Shown: positions 15,184 through 23,737 of the stretch, piece by piece
How positions within the stretch are numbered: the first letter of the stretch is position 1
Layout of the letters: every line of letters starts with the position of its first letter
Assembly: GCF_002551005.1 (NCBI RefSeq)
Contig: NZ_NVOY01000009.1
Location: forward strand, 212,393-255,341
Reading direction: 5' to 3'
Length of the DNA stretch: 42,949 bases
Source of the DNA: Bacillus pseudomycoides
Lineage (GTDB): Bacteria > Bacillota > Bacilli > Bacillales > Bacillaceae_G
The notes under the pieces: generated by a model
The model's input: only the letters and a program-made list of their open reading frames with translations
Database searches by the model: none
What the model was told of the DNA's origin: nothing
Position numbers and translations under genes: made by a program

Positions 15184-15513
15184 ATGGCTACTTTTGAAGA
15201 TTTCATGAAATTAGATATTCGTATTGGAACAATTCGTCAAGCAGAACTATTTCCAGAAGCTCGAGTGCCTGTAATTAAGTTAGAGATTGATTTTGGTGAA
15301 CTTGGAATGAAACAGTCAAGTGCACAAATCACGAAACGGTATACACCGGAAGAGCTTATTGGAAAGCAAGTTGTTTCGGTTATCAATTTTCCGCCAAAAC
15401 GAGTGGCAGGATTCAAATCTGAAGTTCTTGTACTTGGTGGTGTTCCTGAAAAAGGAGATGTCATTTTACTAGAACCGGGTATGGAAGTGCCGAATGGGAC
15501 AACGATTAGCTAA
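15184..15513 (+). CDS. csaA: CsaA, tRNA-binding-domain protein
   Basis: 109 residues forming a single OB-fold EMAP/tRNA-binding domain: [20 protein letters not shown] at the start, [20 protein letters not shown] and the typical [20 protein letters not shown] near the end. This is the full length of CsaA. B. subtilis CsaA was described as a secretion-related chaperone; the domain is also that of tRNA-binding proteins such as Trbp111. It acts as a cytoplasmic dimer (family knowledge). AAGGAGGGGG lies upstream of the ATG. It probably shares a transcript with the DinB-like gene 18 bp downstream. Confidence 0.93.
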   Translation: MATFEDFMKLDIRIGTIRQAELFPEARVPVIKLEIDFGELGMKQSSAQITKRYTPEELIGKQVVSVINFPPKRVAGFKSEVLVLGGVPEKGDVILLEPGMEVPNGTTIS

Positions 15514-15531
15514 AAATAGGAGGAGAAAAAA

Positions 15532-16041
15532 ATGGACATAGCGAAAGCTTATTTACAGTGTGCAGTAGAAAATTTTCAAGCTATAAAAAGGCAAGGGGAT
15601 CGAGCGTTATCGCAGCTTACTTTTGAGGAAATGTGCTGGATTCCTCATGAAGAAGCAAATAGTATTGCGATTCTTGTGAAACACTTATCTGGAAATATGC
15701 GTTCAAGGTGGACAAATTTTTTAACGACAGATGGCGAAAAGAAAGATCGAAATCGTGACGATGAATTTGAGGGCGGATACGCTTCAAAAGAAGAATTGTT
15801 ACGTGCTTGGGAAGAAGGCTGGTTATTTGTATATCAGGCGCTGGAATCTATTACAGTTAACGATATTCTAAAAACCGTATATATACGCCGAGAGCCGCAT
15901 ACCGTAATGCAAGCGATTGAAAGACAAATTGCCCATTATGCTTCACACGTTGGGCAAATGATTTATATTGGAAAACTATTGAAGGAAAAAGATTGGACAT
16001 GCTTAAGTATTCCGAGAGGAAAGTCTAATCAGTTTCTGTAA
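15532..16041 (+). CDS. DUF1572/DinB-superfamily protein
   Basis: 169 residues, predicted four-helix bundle of the DinB/YfiT type. The family's metal-binding histidines can be seen in SIAILVKHLSGNMRSRW (first His) and in QIAHYASHVGQMIYIGK (His-x3-His). Members are found as metal-binding enzymes or bacillithiol/mycothiol-linked transferases, so a thiol-related role is possible but not shown. The start has TAGGAGGAG upstream. It follows csaA closely. Confidence 0.8.
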   Translation: MDIAKAYLQCAVENFQAIKRQGDRALSQLTFEEMCWIPHEEANSIAILVKHLSGNMRSRWTNFLTTDGEKKDRNRDDEFEGGYASKEELLRAWEEGWLFVYQALESITVNDILKTVYIRREPHTVMQAIERQIAHYASHVGQMIYIGKLLKEKDWTCLSIPRGKSNQFL

Positions 16042-16089
16042 AAATGACGTGAAAGTATTGTATGCACCGTTTCGGCATATTACCTTTCT

Positions 16090-16380
16090 TTAATTTTTTA
16101 TATTTGAAACAAACTTATATAATATCATATATAAAACGTATATCCCTATATATGAACCAGTAAGAAGAAATAACGGATTCAATAAAATTGAATGAATGGT
16201 TGTCATAAAAACAGTTTGTTGACGTAGTACTTCATATACAGAAAATGCAATGATGGTGCCAAATCCATATAAACAAACATAAGCAAATAGATCTAATAAA
16301 ATGCGAATACGTGGATGTACCGCAAGTAAAACAAAGAAACACGATAACACAATAGGAAATAATCCAATCATCAGCTTCAA
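16090..16380 (-). CDS. Small integral membrane protein, unknown
   Basis: 96 residues, mostly hydrophobic, with about three membrane segments (residues 3-20, 27-50, 60-88). The start is TTG at 16380 with GAGGTGA 6-7 nt upstream. It lies between two plus-strand genes and is divergent from spoIIP. No motif is recognised. An overlapping frame starting at 16417 is not supported by a ribosome site. Confidence 0.55.
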   Translation of the reverse strand: MKLMIGLFPIVLSCFFVLLAVHPRIRILLDLFAYVCLYGFGTIIAFSVYEVLRQQTVFMTTIHSILLNPLFLLTGSYIGIYVLYMILYKFVSNIKN

Positions 16381-16420
16381 TTCTTTTCACCTCAGTGCCA
16401 ATATTGCCAAATTCCATTTG

Positions 16421-16449
16421 GTCTATTCTCTATAGCTTGTACATATGTT
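16421..16449 (+). promoter_or_regulatory. Possible sigma-E promoter of the first spoIIP
   Basis: GTCTATT (16421-16427), a 14-bp spacer and CATATGTT (16442-16449) resemble the sigma-E consensus (ATATT, 14 bp, CATACAnT). The second spoIIP has the same layout, and in both the -10 ends 20 nt before the ATG. That is short for a leader, so the call is tentative. Confidence 0.45.
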
Positions 16450-16469
16450 TAGGGAGAGAGGGTGATCTA

Positions 16470-17624
16470 ATGAATCGAAGCTATTTTTATGTGAAACGGA
16501 CAAGTCTTCCGAAATTTATTTTTCTACTTTTATTGGGCATCATGGCAGCTTTTTTATTTGTTAGTATGATCGTAACCTCATTAAAGGAGACAAAGTCAAC
16601 GTATTTATATAAATGGTTAAATGAGCTGTCTATGAATGGTTATATGTATGTACTTGGTTCAGAAAATCGTTATTTTACACAAGAATATCGCCATTTAAAT
16701 ACAGATTTTTCGATTTCTTCTTTTGTTTTATCTGCCGCGACAAATATTCGCTTTGATGACGTTCGTAGTTTAATTGCAATAGAGCTCCCTGGGTTTTCAA
16801 AATATGACACGGAAATTGTAATTGCTGGAGAAGGAACAAATTATACAAATTTGCCGATTGAATCGAGTGTACCTTTAGAAGAGCTTGTAAAAGAGCGGAC
16901 GGGGGAACAAGAAAAATCTCAAAAAAACGAATCACCTCAAGAGAAAAAAAAGCCAGCCCAAACAACAGGAAATCGAAAAGTAGCATTTATTTATCATACG
17001 CATAGTTGGGAGTCATATTTACCATTGTTAAATTTAACAAATAATCCAGATCCAAATAAAGCAACTAGCTCAGTAAAGAATATTTCTATATTTGGGGATA
17101 GATTTCGCGAAAAGCTAGAAAATTATGGGATAGGTACAACAGATGATAAAACAGATGTTGGAAAAATGTTGGTGAGCCGAGGATTAAATGATCGCAGTTC
17201 TTACAAAATGTCTCGTGAGATTGTGCAAGAAGCAATGACAAATAATAGAGAGCTGCAATACTTTTTTGATTTGCATAGAGATAGTGCTCGGAAAGAAGTA
17301 ACGACGAAAACAATTGGTGATAAATCATATGCGAAGTTGGCATTTGTTATTGGGAAGGGAAATAAAAATTATGCGAAAAACCTGCAATTGGCAACAGCGC
17401 TGCATGAATCATTAAAAGAAAAATATCCCGGAGTAAGCCGAGGTGTTATTCAAAAGGATTTTAGCACTGGAAACGGTGTATACAATCAAGATTTATCCGG
17501 TCAAGCTATTCTCATTGAAGTAGGTGGTGTTGATAATACAGAAGAGGAACTCAATCGTAGTATAGACGTACTTGCAGAAGCATTTAGTGAGTATTACTGG
17601 CAAGCTGAAAAGGTGAATGGTTAA
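16470..17624 (+). CDS. spoIIP: Stage II sporulation protein P, first paralogue
   Basis: 384 residues with an N-terminal membrane segment (about residues 14-35), a variable linker (about 145-165, rich in Lys/Glu/Pro) and the SpoIIP amidase/endopeptidase domain. Visible catalytic features are FIYHTHSWESYLPLL (His and Glu), LHRDSARKEVTTK (second His) and ILIEVGGVDNTEEEL (Glu). SpoIIP cleaves peptidoglycan with SpoIID and SpoIIM so that the mother cell can engulf the forespore. The start at 16470 has AGAGAGGGTG upstream; an in-frame ATG at 16395 lacks a site. A second copy lies 3 kb downstream (20651-21796). It ends at a clear terminator. Confidence 0.92.
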   Translation: MNRSYFYVKRTSLPKFIFLLLLGIMAAFLFVSMIVTSLKETKSTYLYKWLNELSMNGYMYVLGSENRYFTQEYRHLNTDFSISSFVLSAATNIRFDDVRSLIAIELPGFSKYDTEIVIAGEGTNYTNLPIESSVPLEELVKERTGEQEKSQKNESPQEKKKPAQTTGNRKVAFIYHTHSWESYLPLLNLTNNPDPNKATSSVKNISIFGDRFREKLENYGIGTTDDKTDVGKMLVSRGLNDRSSYKMSREIVQEAMTNNRELQYFFDLHRDSARKEVTTKTIGDKSYAKLAFVIGKGNKNYAKNLQLATALHESLKEKYPGVSRGVIQKDFSTGNGVYNQDLSGQAILIEVGGVDNTEEELNRSIDVLAEAFSEYYWQAEKVNG

Positions 17625-17657
17625 GCGTAAGCAAGTGTTGCTTGCGCTATTTATTTT
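17624..17657 (+). terminator. Terminator of the first spoIIP
   Basis: AGCGTAAGCAA GTG TTGCTTGCGCT followed by ATTTATTTTG. The rest of the gap to 17934 holds no recognisable feature. Confidence 0.75.
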
Positions 17658-17934
17658 GTACAAAAGTTGTTTCTTTACTTTATGAAAAAGGATTTGGAAG
17701 AATGGTAGTGAATTTTTATTTATAAAAAATATTACCAATAATTATATTATGTAAACAGTTGGTTGGAGTATAAGCATTTTTAGAATTAGATAAGTAATTG
17801 TCATCTATTTGTTTAAAGAAGTAAAAAAATGGGCAAAAATACATGGTATGTGATGGGAATAATTAATTGTTATGAACTGTAGTGGAAGTTGATAAGTGTG
17901 TTGTGGAAAAATTATTAGAATAAAAGGATGTTAT

Positions 17935-18675
17935 ATGAAAAAAAAATGGATGCTGTTCAGTATAGTCATTGTTGTTGGCGTGATTATGATTGCAATGCCC
18001 CAATATGTAAAACATAAAGAAAAACAAGCAATAGAAGCACAAGGGGAAATTGTGTTTCCAAGGGTACAAGAAACAACAGCAAAAATAGAAGGAGGACTTG
18101 CAGTTGTTAACAATCCAAATTCAACGCTTGTTCTTGTAAATAAGAAAAGGCGCTTGCCTGATTTGTATGAGCCACAAGATTTAGTGATACCCCAAGTTCG
18201 GTTTCTATATGAAGGCGATAATGAAAAAAAGAAAATGCGTAAAGAAGCAGCTCTATCATTGGAGCGTATGTTTCAACAAGCGAAGCGTGAAAAAATCTTT
18301 TTGTTTGCTGTTTCGGCATTTCGTTCATTTGAAAGGCAAAAAGCATTGAATACGATGTATAAAAAACAGGATGGAGAAGCAAAAACAGCTATGTCTAGTG
18401 CAACTCCTGGTACAAGTGAACATCAAACAGGATTAGCGGTGGATATTACATCACAATCGGCAAAGTTTCAATTAGAACCTTCCTTTGGAGAAACGAAAGA
18501 AGGAAAGTGGCTTGCTGAAAATGCCCACAAGTTTGGTTTTATTATCCGTTATGAAAAAGAAAAAGAAGAGGTAACAGGGTATACGTATGAACCATGGCAT
18601 GTTCGTTATGTTGGAAATCCATACGCTACGTATTTATATGAAAATCAACTTACTTTAGAAGAAGCTATCAGGTGA
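17935..18675 (+). CDS. VanY-type D-alanyl-D-alanine carboxypeptidase
   Basis: 246 residues with an N-terminal signal anchor (about residues 3-20) and a VanY peptidase domain. Visible are SAFRSFERQKALNTMY, the zinc-binding GTSEHQTGLAVDI (His and Asp) and EPWHVRYVG (Glu base and His). It should trim the terminal D-Ala from peptidoglycan stem peptides outside the membrane, like B. subtilis YodJ. The start is the ATG at 17935 with AAAAGGATG upstream. It sits between two sporulation amidase genes and may belong to the same sporulation wall-remodelling set, but no sporulation promoter was recognised. Confidence 0.9.
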   Translation: MKKKWMLFSIVIVVGVIMIAMPQYVKHKEKQAIEAQGEIVFPRVQETTAKIEGGLAVVNNPNSTLVLVNKKRRLPDLYEPQDLVIPQVRFLYEGDNEKKKMRKEAALSLERMFQQAKREKIFLFAVSAFRSFERQKALNTMYKKQDGEAKTAMSSATPGTSEHQTGLAVDITSQSAKFQLEPSFGETKEGKWLAENAHKFGFIIRYEKEKEEVTGYTYEPWHVRYVGNPYATYLYENQLTLEEAIR

Positions 18676-18798
18676 ATCATCCTTTCTACATCTTTTACTA
18701 AATGATGTTCCTAATTGCTTTGGAACTTACTGCTTAAAAATAATAAACTGGGAAAGAAAAATGATGATGTTATGTAAGAAAAAAGTATAAGTATAAAC

Positions 18799-18838
18799 AA
18801 AAAAGCAATGTTTCTTAGAGGGAACATTGCTTTTTTAT
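18799..18838 (+). terminator. Terminator downstream of the VanY gene
   Basis: AAAAAAGCAATGTT TCTTAGAGGG AACATTGCTTTTTT. Bases 18840-19050 show nothing else I can name. Confidence 0.85.
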
Positions 18839-19050
18839 TGTTATGATTTAAAGCATGTATTGTATAATGAGAAAATTTATTTTTTAGAGAATATTTTTCT
18901 TTTTTTGTCACTTTTTGAGAGGATTTATCATGTATAATAAAGAATATATTAATATATAATTTTAATATATTTTTCATCTATTAATGGATGCTGCGGCTTT
19001 AAATTGGTTATTCAAGGCAACGTGATAAAGTTTTCTTTCTCTCATATACA

Positions 19051-19108
19051 TATAAAGTGAAACTTCCATCAGTGGGGGGCCTACTGCCCGTAAATGGGGA
19101 TAAAAATA
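19051..19108 (+). repeat. GGG-CCC-GGG leader element, copy 1
   Basis: Reads AAAGTGAAACTTCCATCAG, GGGGGGCCTACTGCCCG and TAAATGGGGATAA. It is closely matched by copies at 26737-26792 and, on the minus strand, 42880-42915. The middle CCC can pair with GGG on either side, giving two exclusive hairpins. It ends about 20 nt before the nfeD start and in the same direction. Confidence 0.6.
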
Positions 19109-19129
19109 GAATGGAAGCGAGGGTTGCAC

Positions 19130-19561
19130 ATGACAGGGTGGGTGATTTGGTTTGTCATTGCCGGTCTTTTATTTATTACGGAAATGCTGACTGTAACGTT
19201 CTACTTATTATGGCTTGGGATAGGTGCTGTGGTCGGAGGTCTAATTGGACTATTTGTACCAAACTCTTTGCTACTTCAAGTTGTGATAGCATCTGTTGTT
19301 AGTCTTAGTTTGACATTTTTTACAAAACGAATTTCTAAAAATTTTCGAGAGGCGAAAGGATATACAGATGCAGTAGATCAGATTGTTGGGAAAAAAGGTA
19401 TAATTGTGCAAACGGTTACAAATCAAGCGAATGGCATTGTAAAAATAGAGGGAGATATGTGGACTGCTGTGTCAGATGAACCAATTTTAGATGGAGAAAG
19501 CGTTATTGTTGTAAAGAGAAGCAGCACGGTAGTACATGTGAAAAGGGAGTGTGAATTATAA
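19130..19561 (+). CDS. NfeD-family membrane protein (NfeD1b/YbbJ-YuaF type)
   Basis: 143 residues: two to three membrane segments (residues 3-65, including FVIAGLLFITEMLTVTFYLL) and a C-terminal OB-fold domain (VGKKGIIVQTVTNQANGIVK to the end). This short form lacks the ClpP-like protease. It always travels with an SPFH/flotillin-like partner, and here the partner follows with a 1-base stop/start overlap (TAATG). Such pairs are thought to organise membrane microdomains and to help under membrane stress. The start is the ATG at 19130 with GCGAGGG upstream; the in-frame ATG at 19094 falls in the leader element. Confidence 0.88.
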   Translation: MTGWVIWFVIAGLLFITEMLTVTFYLLWLGIGAVVGGLIGLFVPNSLLLQVVIASVVSLSLTFFTKRISKNFREAKGYTDAVDQIVGKKGIIVQTVTNQANGIVKIEGDMWTAVSDEPILDGESVIVVKRSSTVVHVKRECEL

Positions 19562-20520
19562 TGGTTGGTTTAACATTATCAATTATTTTAGCATTAATTG
19601 TGATTGTATTTATCGCATTATCAATTAAAATTATTCCGCAGCAAAGAGTAGGTGTTGTAGAGCGTTTAGGTAAATTTCAGCGTGTGATGCACCCGGGTTT
19701 AAACATGATTATCCCGGTTATTGATCGTGTACGTCTTTATCACGATTTGCGTATTCAACAAACGACTGTACCACCGCAAAAAGTAATTACGAAAGATAAC
19801 GTACAAGTTGAGATTGATACGATTATTTTCTATCAAGTTGTTGATCCAGAGCTTGCAACATATGGTATTTCAAATTATGAACTTGGGGTTCGTAATATTA
19901 CATCTGCGACAATGCGACAAATCATTGGGAAAATGGAGCTGGATGAAACATTATCTGGACGTGAAAAAATTTCCACAGAAATCCGTTTAGCACTTGATGA
20001 AGCAACGGAAAAATGGGGTGTTCGTATTGAACGCGTTGAAGTTGTAGATATTAACCCTCCAAAAGATATACAAGCAGCAATGGAAAAACAAATGAAAGCA
20101 GAGCGTAATAAGCGTGCCATTATTCTTGAAGCTGAGGCAGCAAAACAAGATAAAGTTCTTCGGGCTGAAGGGGAGAAACAAAGTAAAATTTTAATGGCTG
20201 AAGGGGATAAAGAAGCGCGCATTCGTGAGGCAGAAGGTTTACGACAAGCGAAAGAATTAGAAGCACAAGGGGAAGCGAAAGCGATTGAAGAAATTGCAAA
20301 AGCAGAACAAATCCGGATTCAAATGTTACGTCAGTCAGGACTTGATGAGAGAGTACTTGCATACCAGTCATTTGAATCCTTAACAGAAATTGCAAAAGGA
20401 CCTGCAAATAAAGTATTCCTTCCGTCAAATGCTGTTGAAACATTAGGAAGCTTAGGAGCAATTGGAGAGTTGTTTAAAGAGAAAAAGTTGCCTTCTATAG
20501 ATACAACAAAAGAACAATAG
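19561..20520 (+). CDS. qmcA: SPFH/band 7 protein (QmcA/stomatin-like)
   Basis: 319 residues: one N-terminal membrane segment (about 4-24), an SPFH/band 7 domain (IIPQQRVGVVERLGKFQRVM, ITKDNVQVEIDTIIFYQVVD), then a long charged coiled coil with Ala/Glu/Lys repeats (AEGEKQSKILMAEGDKEARI) and a C-terminal tail. It should form oligomers on the cytoplasmic membrane. The order nfeD then SPFH is the same as E. coli ybbJ/qmcA partners and B. subtilis yuaF-yuaG. Translation is coupled to the NfeD gene. A strong terminator follows. Confidence 0.92.
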   Translation: MVGLTLSIILALIVIVFIALSIKIIPQQRVGVVERLGKFQRVMHPGLNMIIPVIDRVRLYHDLRIQQTTVPPQKVITKDNVQVEIDTIIFYQVVDPELATYGISNYELGVRNITSATMRQIIGKMELDETLSGREKISTEIRLALDEATEKWGVRIERVEVVDINPPKDIQAAMEKQMKAERNKRAIILEAEAAKQDKVLRAEGEKQSKILMAEGDKEARIREAEGLRQAKELEAQGEAKAIEEIAKAEQIRIQMLRQSGLDERVLAYQSFESLTEIAKGPANKVFLPSNAVETLGSLGAIGELFKEKKLPSIDTTKEQ

Positions 20521-20525
20521 AAACG

Positions 20526-20560
20526 AAGAAGAGAAATGGTTGCCATTTCTCTTCTTTTTT
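20526..20560 (+). terminator. Terminator of the nfeD-qmcA operon
   Basis: AAGAAGAGAAATGG TTG CCATTTCTCTTCTT followed by TTTT. Confidence 0.92.
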
Positions 20561-20601
20561 GAAACATATTAAATGTGAATGCAAAATAGTGTACTCAGAA
20601 T

Positions 20602-20630
20602 GTATATCGCAAAATGCTTGTACATATCCA
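20602..20630 (+). promoter_or_regulatory. Possible sigma-E promoter of the second spoIIP
   Basis: GTATATC (20602-20608), a 14-bp spacer and CATATCCA (20623-20630). The block CTTGTACATAT is identical to that before the first spoIIP, and the distance from the -10 to the ATG is the same (20 nt). Confidence 0.45.
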
Positions 20631-20650
20631 TGTATAGAAAGGGTGGTACG

Positions 20651-21796
20651 ATGAAAAAGTATTTCATACATTCTCAGATGCATGGGAAGCAGATTATTGT
20701 TTTACTGTGTTCTTATGTGTTTTTTATTTTAGTGGCTGCGTCGCTCAGCACAACGATGTTACAGGCAATGAAATCGTATTATGTAAATCAATGGTTCGGA
20801 AAAGTTTCCTCACAAGGATTTATGCAAATGATGGAAATGGAAAATCGTTATTTTTCTTCTGCATATGCTCATACAAAGAAGCAAGAACCAGCGGGTGCAT
20901 TATTGTTTTCGTTAATAACTGATTTACGTTTGCAAGATATTCGAACATTTATAGGGAAAGAAATACCTGGAATGGCAAACTATTATTCTGACATTCTTGT
21001 AGCAGGAGAAGGAACAGACTATACGAATATACCGAATGAATCAAGTATTCCAGTAGAAGAGATTACCAAAGAGCGTGAAGTGAATAAAGAAAAAATTCAA
21101 GAAGCAGAAAAAAATAATCCCGTTCAAAAGAAAGAGAATAGTATAAATGGAAAAAACGCTGTATTTATTTATCATACACATAGTTGGGAGTCATTTTTAC
21201 CGTTATTACCTGAAGCGAAAATTCCAGATGAAGCATCAAGTCCAGATGTAAATGTGTCGCTCCTCGGCGCTAGATTAAAACAGCAATTAGAAGGACAAGG
21301 AATTCCAGCCTTGCATGACAAAACTAATATGGGAGACTTATTAGCACAGAAAAAGATGAAATGGTACCAAGCTTATAAAGCTTCACATGGATATGTAAAA
21401 GAAGCGCTCACTCAAAATAAAGAAATCGCATTTCCAATTGATATTCACCGAGACGATCAGCGCAAGAATGTTACAACAAAAATGATTAATGGGAAGTCAT
21501 ATGCAAGACTTTATTTTATTATTGGTATGGAGAATGAAGGGCGAGAAGAAAATATGAAGATTACAGGTGCAATCAATTCCTATTTAGATAAACATTATTA
21601 TGGGCTTAGTCGTGGGATTTTCAAAAAATACAAAAATAAGGGTGACGGGACATATAATCAAGATTTATCTTCGAATGCATTACTGGTAGAAGTCGGTGGC
21701 GTCGATAATACTTTAGAAGAGTTGTATAACTCAATTGATGTATTGGCAGAAGCATTTGGTAAGTATTATTGGGATGCGGAGAAAGTAAATAGGTAG
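20651..21796 (+). CDS. spoIIP: Stage II sporulation protein P, second paralogue
   Basis: 381 residues with the same build as the paralogue at 16470: N-terminal membrane segment (about 12-35), linker rich in Lys/Glu (about 140-165) and SpoIIP domain with FIYHTHSWESFLPLL, IDIHRDDQRKNVTTK and LLVEVGGVDNTLEEL. All catalytic residues are kept, so it should be an active peptidoglycan amidase/endopeptidase in engulfment or a related step. The start at 20651 has AAAGGGTGG upstream. The upstream DNA aligns with that of the first copy, pointing to a duplication that included the promoter. Specialisation of the two copies is possible but cannot be read here. Confidence 0.92.
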   Translation: MKKYFIHSQMHGKQIIVLLCSYVFFILVAASLSTTMLQAMKSYYVNQWFGKVSSQGFMQMMEMENRYFSSAYAHTKKQEPAGALLFSLITDLRLQDIRTFIGKEIPGMANYYSDILVAGEGTDYTNIPNESSIPVEEITKEREVNKEKIQEAEKNNPVQKKENSINGKNAVFIYHTHSWESFLPLLPEAKIPDEASSPDVNVSLLGARLKQQLEGQGIPALHDKTNMGDLLAQKKMKWYQAYKASHGYVKEALTQNKEIAFPIDIHRDDQRKNVTTKMINGKSYARLYFIIGMENEGREENMKITGAINSYLDKHYYGLSRGIFKKYKNKGDGTYNQDLSSNALLVEVGGVDNTLEELYNSIDVLAEAFGKYYWDAEKVNR

Positions 21797-21804
21797 TGAA
21801 GTGG

Positions 21805-21847
21805 TCCTCAAATTTCTTATTCGAACAAAGAAATTTGAGGATCTTTT
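21805..21847. terminator. Bidirectional terminator between spoIIP and the DinB-like gene
   Basis: TCCTCAAATTTCTT / AAGAAATTTGAGGA, 14 bp, 9-nt loop. It includes the last codons of the DinB-like gene. Confidence 0.85.
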
Positions 21848-22278
21848 ACATGTTCTGTTAATAAAGTATGTAACTGACTGCGATGATGATAAAAATGAGC
21901 AATAATTTCAAGTAACCATTCAAATCGAGAGTAGGAAACGCCCCAGTAGGAATGGGTGACTTCTTCAAGTTCTGTTAAGGAATAGGCTTGAAATGTTTTA
22001 GATAGAAGTTGGAAACCTTCTTTCATTGTTTGTTGAATCTCTTCAAGCGTAAGTGGTGTATGTTGTATGTAAAATAAATCTAACTCTTCCTTTGATGCTT
22101 CGTTTAAAATTAGAATATCAGCATGGCAGATTAGAGATAGATGCGTACAAATTTCAAATAGAGAGCGTTTATTTTTGAGCGGTTGTTGCTGCAATTCAGC
22201 ATAAGTAACCTGTTCTAATATCTGTATTGTAGAATGAATCGCAAGTTCTAATTGGTGTAGTGCAGCTTGAACAAACAT
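21817..22278 (-). CDS. DinB-family protein
   Basis: 153 residues, helical bundle of the DinB/YfiT superfamily. Candidate metal-binding histidines are in FEICTHLSLICHADILI and in the C-terminal EIIAHFYHHRSQLHTLL. This C-terminal H-x3-H..LH pattern is typical. These proteins are small metal-dependent enzymes, often thiol-transferases. The target here is unknown. The start is the ATG at 22278 with GAGGGGAAA upstream; a GTG at 22293 overlaps the site. Confidence 0.8.
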   Translation of the reverse strand: MFVQAALHQLELAIHSTIQILEQVTYAELQQQPLKNKRSLFEICTHLSLICHADILILNEASKEELDLFYIQHTPLTLEEIQQTMKEGFQLLSKTFQAYSLTELEEVTHSYWGVSYSRFEWLLEIIAHFYHHRSQLHTLLTEHVKDPQISLFE

Positions 22279-22441
22279 TGTATTTCCCCTCACATCTGTT
22301 TATAATAAGATTTTAAGGGTATTATATCATACTTAATATTCCGAAGATTCTAGTAGTTTGACTAGGAAAATGAAAAGTATTATAGTGTTAAAGGTCCTAT
22401 TGAACAATAAGGAGAATGGAATTATTCAGTTAGGAGTTAAA

Positions 22442-23620
22442 ATGATGATTTCAAGATATGGAAGAGATACAATTGTTGAAATTAATTTAGATGCTGTAAA
22501 ACATAATGTAAGAGAATTTAAAAAATGTGTAAACGATGAAAATGTTGCGATGATGGCAGCTGTAAAAGCAAATGGATATGGTCATGGCGCGATTCAAGTT
22601 GCAAAAGCGGCGATTGAAGAGGGAGTAAGTCATATTGCAGTTGCTTTTGTAGATGAAGGAATTGAACTTCGTGAAGCAGGTATAACAGTACCAATTTTAG
22701 TTTTGGGATATACGCCAGAGGAAGCTGTAGAAGACGCGATTGAATACGATATTATGATGACTGTATATAGAATTGAAGATGTAAGAAATATCGAGTGTAT
22801 AGCAGAGCGTATGCAAAAGAAAGCCTGTATCCAAATTAAAATTGATACTGGTATGAGCCGGATTGGTTTACAAGAAGAAGAAGTGGTACCGTTTCTGCAA
22901 GAATTGCAAAAAATGCAACATGTAGAAGTGGAAGGAATATTTACTCATTATTCTACTGCTGACGAAGTAGATAAAACATATACATTAATACAAAAAGACT
23001 TATTTGAGAAAGCTGTAAATACTGCTAAAGAGATGGGGATTCATTTTCCGCTTATTCATAGCTCGAATAGTGCAGGAACAATGGAGCTAAATAATGAATT
23101 TCAAAATATGGTTCGCGTTGGGATCGGGATATATGGAATGTATCCATCGAAAGAAGTGGATCATAAAACAGTAACACTTCAGCCGATTTTAACATTAAAG
23201 TCCAAAGTGGCTCATGTGAAACAGGCTAAACAAGGAAGAGGGGTAAGCTACGGCAATACGTATGTTGCGACAGGGGAAGAGTGGGTTGCTACGATTCCAA
23301 TCGGATATGCGGATGGATTTAGTCGTCAATTGTCAAGTAAAGGATATGCGCTCATCAATGGTGTGAGAGTACCTATTATTGGCCGCGTTTGTATGGATCA
23401 GCTTATGCTCGATGTAACGAAAGCGATGCCTGTCCACGTTGGAGATGAGGTTGTCTTTTACGGTAAGCAAGGTAATGAAGAGATTGCGGTAGAAGAAGTT
23501 GCCGATATGTTAGGAACAATTAATTATGAAGTAACGTGTATGTTAGATCGAAGAATTCCGCGTGTATATAAAAAAAATGATAAAATTGTTGGTGTTATCA
23601 ATCCATTAAGAAGAAGATGA
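22442..23620 (+). CDS. alr: Alanine racemase (second-type, YncD/Alr2-like)
   Basis: 392 residues, PLP-dependent fold type III. The PLP lysine is in AAVKANGYGHG (Lys42), the second catalytic base is Tyr270 in GVSYGNTY, and the family blocks DTGMSRIGL, RVGIGIYGMYPS and VCMDQLMLDV are present. It converts L-alanine to D-alanine for peptidoglycan. B. cereus group genomes carry two alr genes (one tied to spores/germination, one to the vegetative wall); which one this is rests on context recall and is uncertain. The start is the ATG at 22442 with TTAGGAG; a longer frame from 22358 has no site. Confidence 0.95.
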   Translation: MMISRYGRDTIVEINLDAVKHNVREFKKCVNDENVAMMAAVKANGYGHGAIQVAKAAIEEGVSHIAVAFVDEGIELREAGITVPILVLGYTPEEAVEDAIEYDIMMTVYRIEDVRNIECIAERMQKKACIQIKIDTGMSRIGLQEEEVVPFLQELQKMQHVEVEGIFTHYSTADEVDKTYTLIQKDLFEKAVNTAKEMGIHFPLIHSSNSAGTMELNNEFQNMVRVGIGIYGMYPSKEVDHKTVTLQPILTLKSKVAHVKQAKQGRGVSYGNTYVATGEEWVATIPIGYADGFSRQLSSKGYALINGVRVPIIGRVCMDQLMLDVTKAMPVHVGDEVVFYGKQGNEEIAVEEVADMLGTINYEVTCMLDRRIPRVYKKNDKIVGVINPLRRR

Positions 23621-23666
23621 TGCATAAATAATTAAGACCTGATTTTTCTCTATATAGGCAAAAAAA

Positions 23667-23715
23667 GAAAAGGATAGATAAAGCAGAGTAGTTTCTGTGT
23701 TATCTATCCTTTTTG
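23667..23715. terminator. Bidirectional terminator between alr and a GNAT gene
   Basis: AAAAGGATAGATAA / TTATCTATCCTTTTT with a longer loop. Confidence 0.85.
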
Positions 23716-23737
23716 TATAGTTTAAGAATTTTCTATT

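Noticed and set aside
18690-19050. Searched for a tRNA, small RNA or sporulation promoter in this gap
   Set aside because: Only a terminator could be recognised. No cloverleaf or sigma-factor motif was convincing.
19057-19302. Plus-strand frame of 81 codons at the nfeD start
   Set aside because: It begins inside the leader element and overlaps nfeD in another frame. It is a shadow.
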